A stretch of DNA of 64,000 nucleotides from Methanobrevibacter millerae. GTDB lineage: Archaea; Methanobacteriota; Methanobacteria; Methanobacteriales; Methanobacteriaceae. Position numbers and translations under genes: made by a program. The stretch covers positions 1 to 64,000 of the forward strand of contig NZ_FMXB01000014.1 in the NCBI RefSeq assembly GCF_900103415.1, in the 5' to 3' direction. Shown here piece after piece: positions 1 to 8,066 of the stretch; position 1 is the first letter of the stretch, and each line of letters starts with the position of its first letter. The notes beneath the pieces were generated by a model. The model saw only the letters and a list, made by a program, of their open reading frames with translations, ran no database searches and was not told the DNA's origin.

Positions 1-262
1 ATATTTTCCATCTACACAAATCTGCAGCGAATGCGGTGAGAAAAACGAAAACATAGCAGGAATAGGAAATATTGGAATACGGGAATGGGACTGTCCACAT
101 TGCAATGCTCATCATGATCGTGATGTTAATGCTTCAAAAAACATCCTTAAAAAAGGATTAGAAATGGCCGTAGGGACTACGGTGCAGTAAAATACCCTAA
201 AAAACATTGATATGTTTTTAGGTTTGCGAATCCCCGACCTCTAAAAGGTCGGGGAGGTTCAA
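1..262 (+). mobile_element. Right end of an IS200/IS605-family (TnpB-type) element
   Basis: The window opens inside an insertion sequence. After the tnpB stop codon there is an imperfect stem-loop (196-207 with 212-222) and then a perfect 9-bp stem with a 5-nt loop, CCCCGACCT at 232-240 pairing with AGGTCGGGG at 246-254. Subterminal hairpins and absence of terminal inverted repeats are typical of IS200/IS605 elements, whose ends are processed as single-stranded hairpins. A TCAA tetranucleotide at 259-262 lies just beyond the hairpin and matches the kind of right cleavage site known for IS608, so I place the boundary there by inference. The left end is outside the window. Confidence 0.75.
2..190 (+). 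CDS. tnpB: TnpB RNA-guided nuclease, C-terminal end only (cut by window edge)
   Basis: Only the last 62 residues are visible. They contain the TnpB/OrfB C-terminal zinc ribbon, CSEC followed about 23 residues later by CPHC, and the conserved HDRDVNASKNI segment that carries the last RuvC-type catalytic aspartate. TnpB proteins are transposon-encoded RNA-guided DNA endonucleases related to Cas12; the guiding omega-RNA normally overlaps the 3' end of tnpB and the element's right end, so the sequence from here to about 262 probably also encodes the 3' part of that RNA. The reading frame is intact up to the stop at 188-190. The 5' end lies upstream of the window, so whether the whole gene is functional cannot be judged. 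Confidence 0.85.
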   Translation, partial: YFPSTQICSECGEKNENIAGIGNIGIREWDCPHCNAHHDRDVNASKNILKKGLEMAVGTTVQ

Positions 263-619
263 AATGTTGCAGACCATTTGAAAGATTATTCTGAAGAGGA
301 AGAATATCAAAGGTCTGCTTCAGGCAGATATTATTATTCCTGTTTTGGTTTGCTTCGATATTATTATAGGAAAACTACTCATAGGCATCTTCCTTTCTCA
401 AATGCACATTCTGTTCTAATAGAACATTTAGAAAATTCTAATTTTGTTGAAGAACAAAAATTAGGTTTTAAACTAAATGCATTACGTTTAAATAGAATCC
501 ATGCCGATTATAAAGGTAATTTTGATAAGAAAACTGTTGTTGAATCTAAAGATTTGGCTACTGAAATCATTGATTCAACTAATAAATTAATTAAAAATCC
601 TTTATATTCTATTTTTTAA
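263..619 (+). pseudogene. HEPN-domain protein, 5' end apparently removed by the IS insertion
   Basis: The open frame enters directly from the IS boundary with residues NVADHLKDYSEEEEYQRSAS, then GRYYYSCFGLLRYYY. HEPN proteins have this pattern of an acidic helix, a small-residue segment and an RxYYxxF-like helix, so the sequence before the first candidate start (TTG at 278) belongs to the domain. An in-frame stop (242-244) lies in the IS hairpin. I infer that the element inserted into the first part of the gene and that the remainder is a fragment of about 117 codons. HEPN proteins are often toxin RNases paired with a nucleotidyltransferase or small antitoxin. Expression from the TTG would give 113 residues, without a good ribosome binding site. 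Confidence 0.6.
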
Positions 620-692
620 TTAATTCTTTTTATTTTTTTACTCATCACTGAAAAAAGACCTTTAATTAATTAACCATTGGAGCCGTATTAAT

Positions 693-1025
693 ATGCAAAA
701 AGAAAAGTTCAATCAATTGTATAATTTATATGAAATACCTAATCCTAAAGAAATCTACGATTTTTGTAATATCCATGAAGGTTTGGTTGAAGGTTTAATC
801 ACCGTCAAGCCAATGATTGAAAAGTATTTTCCTGATTTCGATTGTGTTCTGGAATTATTTATAGATCCGGAAGAACCTTTAGACCACATTCAAATCATTG
901 TCCAGACTGGTGAAGAGGAGTTCAATCCGGAAACTTTTCAAAAAATTAAAGATTTGGATTGCGATATCATTGACAGTAAAGATTTGCCGGTAAGTGTTCA
1001 TTCATTATTTTTAGTTGTTGATTGA
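693..1025 (+). CDS. Uncharacterised 110-residue acidic protein next to the HEPN fragment
   Basis: I do not recognise a family. The protein is acidic, has no signal peptide or membrane segment, and reads as alternating helices and strands, with a strand-rich centre near residues 50-70 (CVLELFIDPEE, HIQIIVQTGEEE). The ATG at 693 follows a GGAG sequence about 11 nt upstream. It starts 73 nt after the interrupted HEPN gene on the same strand, so it may be that gene's operon partner, in the position an antitoxin would take. It lacks the GSx10DxD motif of MNT nucleotidyltransferase antitoxins. The partner role is inferred only from position. Confidence 0.6.
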   Translation: MQKEKFNQLYNLYEIPNPKEIYDFCNIHEGLVEGLITVKPMIEKYFPDFDCVLELFIDPEEPLDHIQIIVQTGEEEFNPETFQKIKDLDCDIIDSKDLPVSVHSLFLVVD

Positions 1026-1083
1026 ATCTTTGATAACTAATTTAATATACTTGTTTTAATATATTATTCTAATAAGGGATATA

Positions 1084-2103
1084 ATGTCAGACGATAAAAT
1101 AAATATGAATCATGGTGCTGGTGGAGAGGTAATGGCTAATCTGATTGCCTCCACAGTATTGGACAACATTACAAAAAAGAGCGTTAATGGCGGAATCAGT
1201 TTAGATGCTTTAGATGACGGTGCATCTATTCCTATTGGCGATTATGAAATTGTTATGACTACAGACGGTCATACGATTGATCCTTTATTCTTCCCCGGTG
1301 GAGATATCGGTAGAATTTCAGCAGCAGGAACGATAAATGACGTTTCTGTTATGGGCGCAAAGCCGCTGGCTATTTCAAACGCAATAATCATGCAGGAAGG
1401 ATTTCCAATAGAAGATTTGGACAGGATAATGAAATCCTTAAATGAAACCTGCGAGGAAGTTGACGTTGCAGTAATTACCGGCGATACAAAGGTAATGCCT
1501 CAGGACAAGCTTGAAGGCATTGTCATGGTCACGACAGGTATCGGAATAGCCAAAAAAGGTGAGGTAATCCGGGATTCTACCCTTGAAGTTGGGGATAAAA
1601 TCATTGTTACTGGTAGCTTGGGCGACCATGGAATGAGCCTTATGTCTTTCAGGGAAGGCTTCGGCTTCGATACCGACTTGAAGTCTGATGTGGCTCCGAT
1701 GTGGAACATAATCAAAAAGGCATTGGATGTCGGCGGAGTTACGGCCATGAAAGACCCTACTCGTGGTGGTTTTGCCAACGCAATTAATGAAATGGCTTCC
1801 AAATCCGGAAACGGAATCGTTCTCGAACAGGACGCAATTCCAATAAGGGAGGAAGTGCATGCGGTTTCTGAAATGCTGGGCATCGATCCGTTTGAAGTGG
1901 CCAATGAAGGAAAGGTTGTAATGGGCGTAAAGGCCGACAAGGCCGAAGAAGTCCTTGAAGCAATCAAAGGCGAAAAGTATGGTGAAAATGCAGCCATCAT
2001 TGGCGAGGTTGTTGAGGGAGAGTATGTTATTGTCAATACTCCAATCGGCGGAGAACGTATTTTAGAGGCTCCTATTGCCGATCCAGTTCCTAGAGTTTGT
2101 TGA
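1084..2103 (+). CDS. hypE: Hydrogenase maturation protein HypE (carbamoyl dehydratase)
   Basis: HypE uses ATP to dehydrate the thiocarbamate that HypF places on its C-terminal cysteine, yielding the cyanide ligand of [NiFe] hydrogenase active sites. The 339-residue length is usual for the family. Visible signatures are the N-terminal HGAGGEVM segment, the PurM/AIR-synthetase-like ATP region with TTDGHTIDPLFFPGGDIG, the DPTRGG motif at residues 224-229, and the expected C-terminal end PRVC, whose final Cys carries the carbamoyl/cyano group. The start has TAAGGGATATA just upstream. The methanogen's hydrogenases need this enzyme; no other hyp genes are nearby. Confidence is high. Confidence 0.95.
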   Translation: MSDDKINMNHGAGGEVMANLIASTVLDNITKKSVNGGISLDALDDGASIPIGDYEIVMTTDGHTIDPLFFPGGDIGRISAAGTINDVSVMGAKPLAISNAIIMQEGFPIEDLDRIMKSLNETCEEVDVAVITGDTKVMPQDKLEGIVMVTTGIGIAKKGEVIRDSTLEVGDKIIVTGSLGDHGMSLMSFREGFGFDTDLKSDVAPMWNIIKKALDVGGVTAMKDPTRGGFANAINEMASKSGNGIVLEQDAIPIREEVHAVSEMLGIDPFEVANEGKVVMGVKADKAEEVLEAIKGEKYGENAAIIGEVVEGEYVIVNTPIGGERILEAPIADPVPRVC

Positions 2104-2114
2104 GGTGTTAAAAA

Positions 2115-2519
2115 ATGGCGACTGTATTTACAAGAAGGGTAATTGCATATGTTATAGATTTCTTTGTCGTATCCGCATTCATGTGGATTATTTCTTATCT
2201 GTTATCTTTATTCGTAAATCCGAACAATTACTATTCGGTTTATATGTATTTCCCATTTGTTGTTCCTGTTTTAGGTTTAATCTATTTCATATGTCTTGAA
2301 AAGATGAAAGGAGCTACCGTCGGAAAGGCTTTAATGTATCTGCGTGTCATTTCCAGAAACGGTAATAGAATTTCATGGATTCAGGCCATAATCAGAAACC
2401 TGACCAAGGTTTTCTGGTTCCCGGTAATCTTTGACTGGGCTATAGGCAGAATTTTAGGACGCAAAGACAGGATTTTAGGGTTGTTTACCAAGACAATCGT
2501 TGTAAACGAAATTGAATAG
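2115..2519 (+). CDS. RDD-family integral membrane protein
   Basis: A 134-residue protein with the RDD-family layout: an N-terminal arginine pair before a first membrane helix ending in an Asp (RRVIAYVIDFFVVSAFMWII), a second helix near residues 43-60, the GATVGKALMYLRVISRNG segment that joins the halves, and a third hydrophobic stretch near 90-110. RDD proteins are small membrane proteins with possible transport roles, but this one's substrate is unknown. It starts 11 nt after hypE with GAGGTG in front of the ATG, so it is probably co-transcribed with hypE. There is no indication that it takes part in hydrogenase maturation. Confidence 0.8.
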   Translation: MATVFTRRVIAYVIDFFVVSAFMWIISYLLSLFVNPNNYYSVYMYFPFVVPVLGLIYFICLEKMKGATVGKALMYLRVISRNGNRISWIQAIIRNLTKVFWFPVIFDWAIGRILGRKDRILGLFTKTIVVNEIE

Positions 2520-2528
2520 CTGATTAAA

Positions 2529-3170
2529 ATGATTAAAAGAGTTCAAGTTTTATGGTATTTAAACAAGGACGATTTGGAAAACTACTGCCTTGACTTCAAG
2601 CCCTACCAGTCACACAAGCTGGACGGTTATGAAATCTATGATGTTGACGAAGATTTGATATACGATTTGTGTGACAGGGACCCTGACAGGCTTGAGCCTC
2701 TAGGTTACTTTAAAAACAGGAAGGAAGTTGAAAACTACATCAGAGACTACATTACCAACAACGAGTTCGATTTGGAAATAGGTTCACCGGAACTTAACTC
2801 AAAAATAGACGATGCCATAAAAACCATCGATTTTACAGAAGAGGGCTATTACATTTCAGTAGGCGACGGGGATATCGGCGACGGTGAAAACAAAATTACC
2901 CACTGGTACGATACCCTCAAAAAGGTATATAACAGCTCATCAAAGGATAACGTCTGGGTATTGATGGTTACAGGTTATGATCCTTATGAACTGTCACTTA
3001 CCGGAAGAACCCTAGCCCACATTTTATCCGATATCTTAAATCTCAATGAGGCTTCACTTGACTCTTTAATTCCGAATAAGGGAAGAATCAGCGTCGAGGA
3101 ATGGAATGAAATCTTGGATAAGATGTATAAGAAAAACAAGCTCTATCTGGGATTGAATAGAGCTATCTGA
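2529..3170 (+). CDS. Uncharacterised 213-residue acidic protein
   Basis: I do not recognise a family. The protein is rich in Asp, Glu, Tyr and Lys, with no signal peptide, membrane segment or cysteine cluster. It begins with a strand-like MIKRVQVLWYLNKDDLENYC, has a Gly-rich GDGDIGDGENKITHWYDTL segment in the middle, and a helical C-terminus with EEWNEILDKMYKKNK. It starts 9 nt after the RDD gene and probably belongs to the same transcription unit. Its last 8 bases overlap the 3' end of the convergent gene on the minus strand. Likely a real cytosolic protein, because its codon use matches its neighbours. Confidence 0.65.
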   Translation: MIKRVQVLWYLNKDDLENYCLDFKPYQSHKLDGYEIYDVDEDLIYDLCDRDPDRLEPLGYFKNRKEVENYIRDYITNNEFDLEIGSPELNSKIDDAIKTIDFTEEGYYISVGDGDIGDGENKITHWYDTLKKVYNSSSKDNVWVLMVTGYDPYELSLTGRTLAHILSDILNLNEASLDSLIPNKGRISVEEWNEILDKMYKKNKLYLGLNRAI

Positions 3171-4572
3171 ATTCTTCTTCCAAATCTGCTAATAAAAGGG
3201 GATTAATCATCATTATTTTAGCCATGCACTCTTCAAAATCGTCCTCTCTGTCAAGCTGTGCCAGAGCCATTGATTTATGCAATAATGCATCTACATTTTT
3301 ACTATCTATTTCCAGGCATTTATCATAACATTCAATGGCCTCTTCGAATCTTTCTTCCATTAAGAAATATTCTCCTTTTTCACATAATAGTCCTATGTCT
3401 TTGGGATTTATCTTTTCAGCTTCACTGAAACATTTTTCCACTTTTTCATTATCATCTAAATCCATATACATATTTGCTAAATTAGTATATAGGATTATTT
3501 CTTCAGGATCAATCTCAATAGCTTTATCATAGCATTTAATTGCACTTTTATACTGATTTCTTTCAAAATAGATTATTCCTTTTTGTGACAATGCGGTACT
3601 ATTATTTGGATTAATCTTTAATGCTTTATCTAAACATTTCATTGATTTTTTATTTTTATGTAATTGATATAAAGTAATGCCTTTTGTAGTCCATAATTCA
3701 TCATTTTTCGAATCAATTTTCAATGCTTTATCAATGACATCTAATGCTTCTTTATATTCTTTTAATTCAATTAAAACGTTGGCTTTTTTATTCAATACTT
3801 CAGTTTGATTAGGCAAAATTTTCAAATATAAATCATAGTAGTGAATAGCCTTATCATAATTGCCGATATTATTATGGAATAAAGCTTCCTGAAACAGCTC
3901 TTCCGGATTATTCTCATCAATTTCTCCATTTACTATGCTTTTTATGTCCACATTTTCATTAAATTCAGACAAAAAGGCATTGAATGCTTCTGAAGATTTA
4001 TCTTTAGTCCCAGAGGCATTTAGGAAGAAGGATTTGAAGAATAATGCTTTTTCATATTCATGATTGTCCTTATCAATATCATCCAGCATTGAGATGGCTT
4101 CATCGATTTTTCCATCATCAAACAATTCATAGGCTTCATCCAAATAGTCATCCATCGGGGTATGGGCAACCATGAAACCGTTTTCATCAAATGTGAATGT
4201 AGGCAGGCTTTCCATGGTATCACAGGTTGAAAACTCCTCATCGAAATGTCCTAAATCACACATTTCCCTAATATCATGTGCTTTGTTTGAAACGGTTGAC
4301 TTCTTGGTGTTGAAATAGCTGCAGATGTCATCGGGAGTTTTATATGGCTCGAATGACTTGTCAAAAAGGAAATTGATTTGACCGATTGCATATACTATAG
4401 CACTTGCCCAGATTTCCACTTTTCCCCTTTTGAAAGGTACATCATGCTTTCTTGCAAGTTTTTTAACCAGCTTGATGCATAATTCCTTATATTCATCATT
4501 TAAATTATCATCACAGAATGATGAGACCAGCTCGATAATATGTTCTTCTCTTTCCTTTGTATTTTCATCTTT
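3163..4572 (-). CDS. DUF6398-like N-terminal domain plus tetratricopeptide repeats
   Basis: The first 140 or so residues resemble the DUF6398 type: a helical segment, KRGKVEIWASAIVYAIGQIN, then an HTH-like ICSYFNTKKSTVSNKAHDIR and a conserved CDLGHFDEEF. The rest, from about residue 140, is a run of roughly eight TPRs; clear examples read AIHYYDLYLKILPNQ, ALDVIDKALKIDSKN and AIKCYDKAIEIDPEE. Such proteins are usually scaffolds for protein-protein contacts. I start it at the ATG at 4572 rather than 4608 because GGTG sits 6 nt upstream of 4572 and because the upstream nuclease frame ends at 4587. It is convergent with, and overlaps by 8 nt, the preceding plus-strand gene. The binding partner is unknown. 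Confidence 0.75.
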   Translation of the reverse strand, partial: KDENTKEREEHIIELVSSFCDDNLNDEYKELCIKLVKKLARKHDVPFKRGKVEIWASAIVYAIGQINFLFDKSFEPYKTPDDICSYFNTKKSTVSNKAHDIREMCDLGHFDEEFSTCDTMESLPTFTFDENGFMVAHTPMDDYLDEAYELFDDGKIDEAISMLDDIDKDNHEYEKALFFKSFFLNASGTKDKSSEAFNAFLSEFNENVDIKSIVNGEIDENNPEELFQEALFHNNIGNYDKAIHYYDLYLKILPNQTEVLNKKANVLIELKEYKEALDVIDKALKIDSKNDELWTTKGITLYQLHKNKKSMKCLDKALKINPNNSTALSQKGIIYFERNQYKSAIKCYDKAIEIDPEEIILYTNLANMYMDLDDNEKVEKCFSEAEKINPKDIGLLCEKGEYFLMEERFEEAIECYDKCLEIDSKNVDALLHKSMALAQLDREDDFEECMAKIMMINPLLLADLEEEFR

Positions 4573-4586
4573 CATAATTAGCACCG

Positions 4587-5271
4587 CTAAAGCTTTGATT
4601 TTTTGCATAAACTTTTATATCTGCAGGATCTGCATTTGTTGGGGTTTTTGGTGGCCATGAAAGGCTTTATGCCATCAATCAGTGAATGCATTCTTTTAAT
4701 CGTGAATATGATTTCCTTTTCTGTGTTTTCATCGAATTCTTCAATCCAGAAAATGTTGTCCGTTCCCCTCTCCCGCAGACAGCATTTAATCTTTCTTTTA
4801 TCCATTGTCATGTCCTTGAATGCAAGAGAGTATGCCCTTACCTGATTAATCGTTGATGGATAGGCTTTTGTGCCAGGTTTGTCATCTATAATCACAATTT
4901 CATCAGGCGTCATCCATATTTCATCGATAAATCCTCTAATTCCGTATTTTTGAGACATTACAAAGCATTCCCTGGTGAGTGTGGCTTCTGACTTTGACAT
5001 TTCAACAACTTCATCGAAGCTTGCAGGCGTTGAATCCTTTCTGAAATCTCTTTCAAGCCTTTCGTGAACCTCGGTTCCCTCAAGCATTGCACCGGTAGAT
5101 TGAGTTTTTATGCCTTTTATACTTTGGAGATATCTGGTATTCACAATATCCCTGCATGTTTAACCAGCTAATTGGGAAATTGTTTTTTCCTTCAATTATT
5201 TGAATACCTTTAATGGAAGGATGTATTTTGTGAGAGTATTCCTTTAAGATAATTGACTTGTTTTCCATCAT
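4587..5271 (-). pseudogene. Cas4-like PD-(D/E)XK exonuclease gene broken by a frameshift
   Basis: Two overlapping frames together encode one Cas4/RecB-like nuclease. The upstream frame (ATG at 5271, AAGGAT ribosome binding site) supplies FPISWLNMQGYCEYQI, the first Cas4-like block with its Cys. The downstream frame supplies SIKGIKTQSTGAMLEGTEVH, the nuclease core GFIDEI followed by VIIDDKPG, and a C-terminal CRSCRYKSLC Fe-S cluster segment. The frames join best near 5120-5130, where the sequence has an ATAT run; the expected coding would need two more bases, so a 2-bp AT deletion is the simplest cause. No cas1, cas2 or repeat array is visible, so it is a solo Cas4-like gene. A sequencing error or frameshifting cannot be excluded. 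Confidence 0.7.
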
Positions 5272-5280
5272 GTTTTATCC

Positions 5281-5865
5281 TTATTTTCTTGATGGTCTCT
5301 TCAGGATAAGTCCGGTCAGCTTGGTAATTTCATCTAAAGGATAATTGTCCTTGTACATGGTTCTTGCAACTCTCTCAAGGCCCTGTTTTCTTCCGTCCTC
5401 AAGACCCTTCTGATATGAGACTTCTCCGGCTTCCTTAAGTCCTTTTTCATATCCTGCTTCACGGCCGATTTCGATTCCTTCCTTTTTTCCCTGTTCGATG
5501 CCCTGCTTCAGGCCTATTTCAATGCCTTCCTGGCGTCCCTGGGCAAGTCCGATGTCGATTCCACGTTCGTTAATGGTTTCGCCATCTTCACGGGTGTATA
5601 GAATCTCGTCAACGTCTTCAATTACCTGCTCGGCCATCTCTTCAGCCAGCTTGACTTTAATCTGGTCTTCAACCTGTTTTTGAATGATTTTTTTCACTTC
5701 GTCGCTGCGCATTCTTCGCTCAACTTCACGGTTGATGTAATCGTCATAGTTGCCAGATTCGATTCTTCTGTCTATTTCAGCTGAAATCTTGGCTTCAAGT
5801 TTTTCTTTAATTAATTCTTCGGTATTTATCTCATTAACCATGTTTTCAAGTGATGACTTATCCAT
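5281..5865 (-). CDS. Coiled-coil protein with EGxxxGxxxG tail (Rpn/PD-(D/E)XK transposase-type C-terminus)
   Basis: A 194-residue, highly charged protein. Residues 1-95 are predicted to be almost all helix (EKLEAKISAEIDRRIES). Residues 100-170 are a repetitive glycine-spaced segment such as GRQEGIEIGLKQGIEQGKKEG, ending in a short domain KDNYPLDEITKLTGL. Similar repeated tails and the LDEI-x-KLTGL end occur in the C-terminal parts of Rpn/PDDEXK-family proteins, but the nuclease domain itself is not present here. The gene lies 9 nt upstream of the broken Cas4-like gene on the same strand, suggesting an operon. The function is unknown. It may be a remnant tail or a free-standing oligomerisation protein. 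Confidence 0.6.
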   Translation of the reverse strand: MDKSSLENMVNEINTEELIKEKLEAKISAEIDRRIESGNYDDYINREVERRMRSDEVKKIIQKQVEDQIKVKLAEEMAEQVIEDVDEILYTREDGETINERGIDIGLAQGRQEGIEIGLKQGIEQGKKEGIEIGREAGYEKGLKEAGEVSYQKGLEDGRKQGLERVARTMYKDNYPLDEITKLTGLILKRPSRK

Positions 5866-5949
5866 AAAAATATCTCCATTAAGTAATTATTATATTTGTT
5901 TTGGTGATATTTAAAATTTTAAATATGAATTTTTTCAAATATTTAATTA

Positions 5950-7221
5950 ATGAATTTTGATGATTTAAATATAAATGAGGATATAAAATCAGCCATTGAT
6001 AAAATGGGTTTCAAAGAACTGACTCCCATTCAAAGCAAGGCCATTCCTGATACCTTAAAGGGCAGGGATGTTATAGGCCAGGCTCAGACAGGTTCGGGAA
6101 AGACGCTGGCCTTTGCAATACCGATATTGAACAAGATTTTCATACCTGATACATCACCTCAGGCCATTGTCCTTTGTCCGACAAGGGAGCTGTGCGTTCA
6201 GGTCGCCGAAGAGATAAAGAAACTGTCTAAGGATATGGATAAGGTAAAGGTGCTTGCAGTCTACGGCGGGCAGGCAATAGGAAGACAGATTCGCGCTCTG
6301 AACAAGGGAGTCCATATAGTTGTCGGAACCCCGGGCCGTGTAATAGACCACATCAACAGGGGAACGCTTGATTTAATCGGCGTTGAAACGGTGGTTTTAG
6401 ATGAAGCCGATGAGATGCTTGACATGGGATTTCGTGAAGACATTGAGCTGATATTAAGGTATACTCCAAAGCAAAGGCAGACCTTGCTTTATTCGGCTAC
6501 GATGCCCGGCGAGATCAAGAAATTAACTAAGTTATATCAGAAAAATCCCCGATTCATCAAGATTTCAGATACGAAAGAAACCATCCCCAAAATCAAGCAG
6601 TTCTACTTTAAAAGCGATGACAGAGATAAAATCGATGACTTGTGTAAGATAATCGAGTACTGGGATTTCAGCTTATGGCTTATCTTCTGCAATACGAGGC
6701 GCAGAGTCGATTTCGTCTACAGGAATTTAAAGCGTGAGGGCTTTCAGGTGGACAGCATTCACGGCGACATGACCCAGAAGGTTCGTGACAAGGTAATGAA
6801 CAAGTTCAGAAACGGAAACATCAATATTCTGGTTGCAAGCGACATTGCAGCCCGTGGAATCGACGTAAGCGAAGTGGAGGTTGTCGTAAACTATGACATT
6901 CCCCAGAATCCTGAAGACTACATTCACAGAATCGGGCGCACAGCACGTGCCGGAAGTTCAGGATATGCCTTCAACATTGTGGCCAGCTACGAATCCCATG
7001 ACCTGGTCAAGATAAGAAAAAAGTACAATTTATACATTAAGGAAAAGAAGGTTCCCACTTTCGCTGAAATCGAAAGGAAAAAGAATAAAAAGGTAATGGA
7101 TGAAGTTAAAAATTTAATAGAAAACAATGATTTGAGCGATTACGTTTCCGTAGTTGAGTCATCCAAAATGGACTGCATTGAAATCGCCGCCGCACTGCTT
7201 AAAATGATGAGAGAAAAATGA
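5950..7221 (+). CDS. DEAD-box ATP-dependent RNA helicase
   Basis: A complete two-RecA-domain DEAD-box helicase of 423 residues. Motifs are in order: Q motif (GFKELTPIQSKAIP, about 20-33), Walker A AQTGSGKT (45-52), PTRELCVQ, GTPGR, DEAD at 151-154, SAT in LLYSATMPG, the C-terminal helicase domain with ASDIAARGIDVSEV, and HRIGRTARAG from residue 326. The C-terminal extension is short and slightly acidic, not an RNA-binding RGG tail. The length fits bacterial RhlE/CshA-like and archaeal eIF4A-like helicases. Likely roles are RNA remodelling, ribosome assembly or cold response; the sequence does not decide which. Its stop codon directly abuts that of the convergent gene at 7222. Confidence 0.95.
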   Translation: MNFDDLNINEDIKSAIDKMGFKELTPIQSKAIPDTLKGRDVIGQAQTGSGKTLAFAIPILNKIFIPDTSPQAIVLCPTRELCVQVAEEIKKLSKDMDKVKVLAVYGGQAIGRQIRALNKGVHIVVGTPGRVIDHINRGTLDLIGVETVVLDEADEMLDMGFREDIELILRYTPKQRQTLLYSATMPGEIKKLTKLYQKNPRFIKISDTKETIPKIKQFYFKSDDRDKIDDLCKIIEYWDFSLWLIFCNTRRRVDFVYRNLKREGFQVDSIHGDMTQKVRDKVMNKFRNGNINILVASDIAARGIDVSEVEVVVNYDIPQNPEDYIHRIGRTARAGSSGYAFNIVASYESHDLVKIRKKYNLYIKEKKVPTFAEIERKKNKKVMDEVKNLIENNDLSDYVSVVESSKMDCIEIAAALLKMMREK

Positions 7222-8034
7222 TTATTTTCTTCCATCTATAATGTTGTATTTGATTTTTTCGGCTTCAAGCTCGCGAACGAATGACTTTGTCATGTCTCCG
7301 ACGCACAATGCAAGGACATTCAATCCTTTTCTTGCGGCATTTGCGGTTGCCTGAGGAGCTGCAAATTCAATGTCAACGGTCAAGCCGAGCTTATCTGCAA
7401 TGACTCTTGAAATTGTACCTGCAACAGCTATCTTGTCGATTTTCGCTCCGCTTTTAGTGCCGTTTTCATAGACGTCCTTAATCAGTGCGAAATCAGCCAC
7501 TTTGGATCCGCCTTCCTTGATGGTCGGCAGGTTAATGACCGTGGCCTCTCCGACAGTCATGTCAATCAGACCGGTGAGATTGGTCAATGCAACGTCATAT
7601 CCGCTTTCGGCATCCTCCAAAACAATGCCTGTTGCGTTTTCTTCTTTTTTGTGTGCGTATAAAATACCGTCTTCCATGTAAAGACCGACATCATCATCCT
7701 TTTTCAAGTCTTCACCAGCTATTGCCGGCCAAATTGTCTTGTAATGATTCATGGTCTCCAGAACGGAATCTGAATATTTTCTTAAGCTTATCGCATCCCT
7801 TTTGACTTTGTCAATACCCGCTTGGGTAATCTTATACGGTGATCTACCGTCTTTTGAAGTGATATAGCCTAACTCGATTAAAGTTTTGATATTTTCTGAA
7901 ACAGCCTGTATTGTGATTCCTAAAGTCTGAGCCAAATCTTTCTGTTTAAGATGAGGGTCATTTTTTGAGATTTCACTGAGAATTTGAAAGTGAGTCAGGG
8001 CACCTCTTTTTTTAAAAGCTTTCATATCATTCAT
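7222..8034 (-). CDS. Archaeal winged-helix transcriptional regulator (COG1497 type)
   Basis: The N-terminal 70 residues form a MarR-like winged helix: LTHFQILSEISKNDPHLKQK, then the recognition helix region LGITIQAVSENIKTLIELGY and wing KDGRSPYKITQAG. The remaining 190 residues are a conserved archaeal domain (VALTNLTGLIDMTVGEATVI, AVAGTISRVIADKLGL, APQATANAARKGLNVLALCV) that looks like a small-molecule binding or regulatory domain. This is the COG1497/DUF7839 architecture found widely in methanogens, with no assigned regulon that I know of. Two possible starts (8034 and 8025) are close; neither has a decisive ribosome binding site. It stands alone between convergent and co-directional genes. 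Confidence 0.8.
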   Translation of the reverse strand: MNDMKAFKKRGALTHFQILSEISKNDPHLKQKDLAQTLGITIQAVSENIKTLIELGYITSKDGRSPYKITQAGIDKVKRDAISLRKYSDSVLETMNHYKTIWPAIAGEDLKKDDDVGLYMEDGILYAHKKEENATGIVLEDAESGYDVALTNLTGLIDMTVGEATVINLPTIKEGGSKVADFALIKDVYENGTKSGAKIDKIAVAGTISRVIADKLGLTVDIEFAAPQATANAARKGLNVLALCVGDMTKSFVRELEAEKIKYNIIDGRK

Positions 8035-8066
8035 CTCTCTAAAATTATTTTGATAAATTTATAAAT

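Noticed and set aside
1500-2036. Long minus-strand open frame inside hypE
   Set aside because: It is a shadow of the HypE coding sequence: Ser/Pro/Thr-rich composition, no ribosome binding site and no family likeness.
4587-5271. CRISPR-Cas locus suggested by the Cas4-like gene
   Set aside because: No cas1, cas2, effector genes or repeat arrays are visible in the window.
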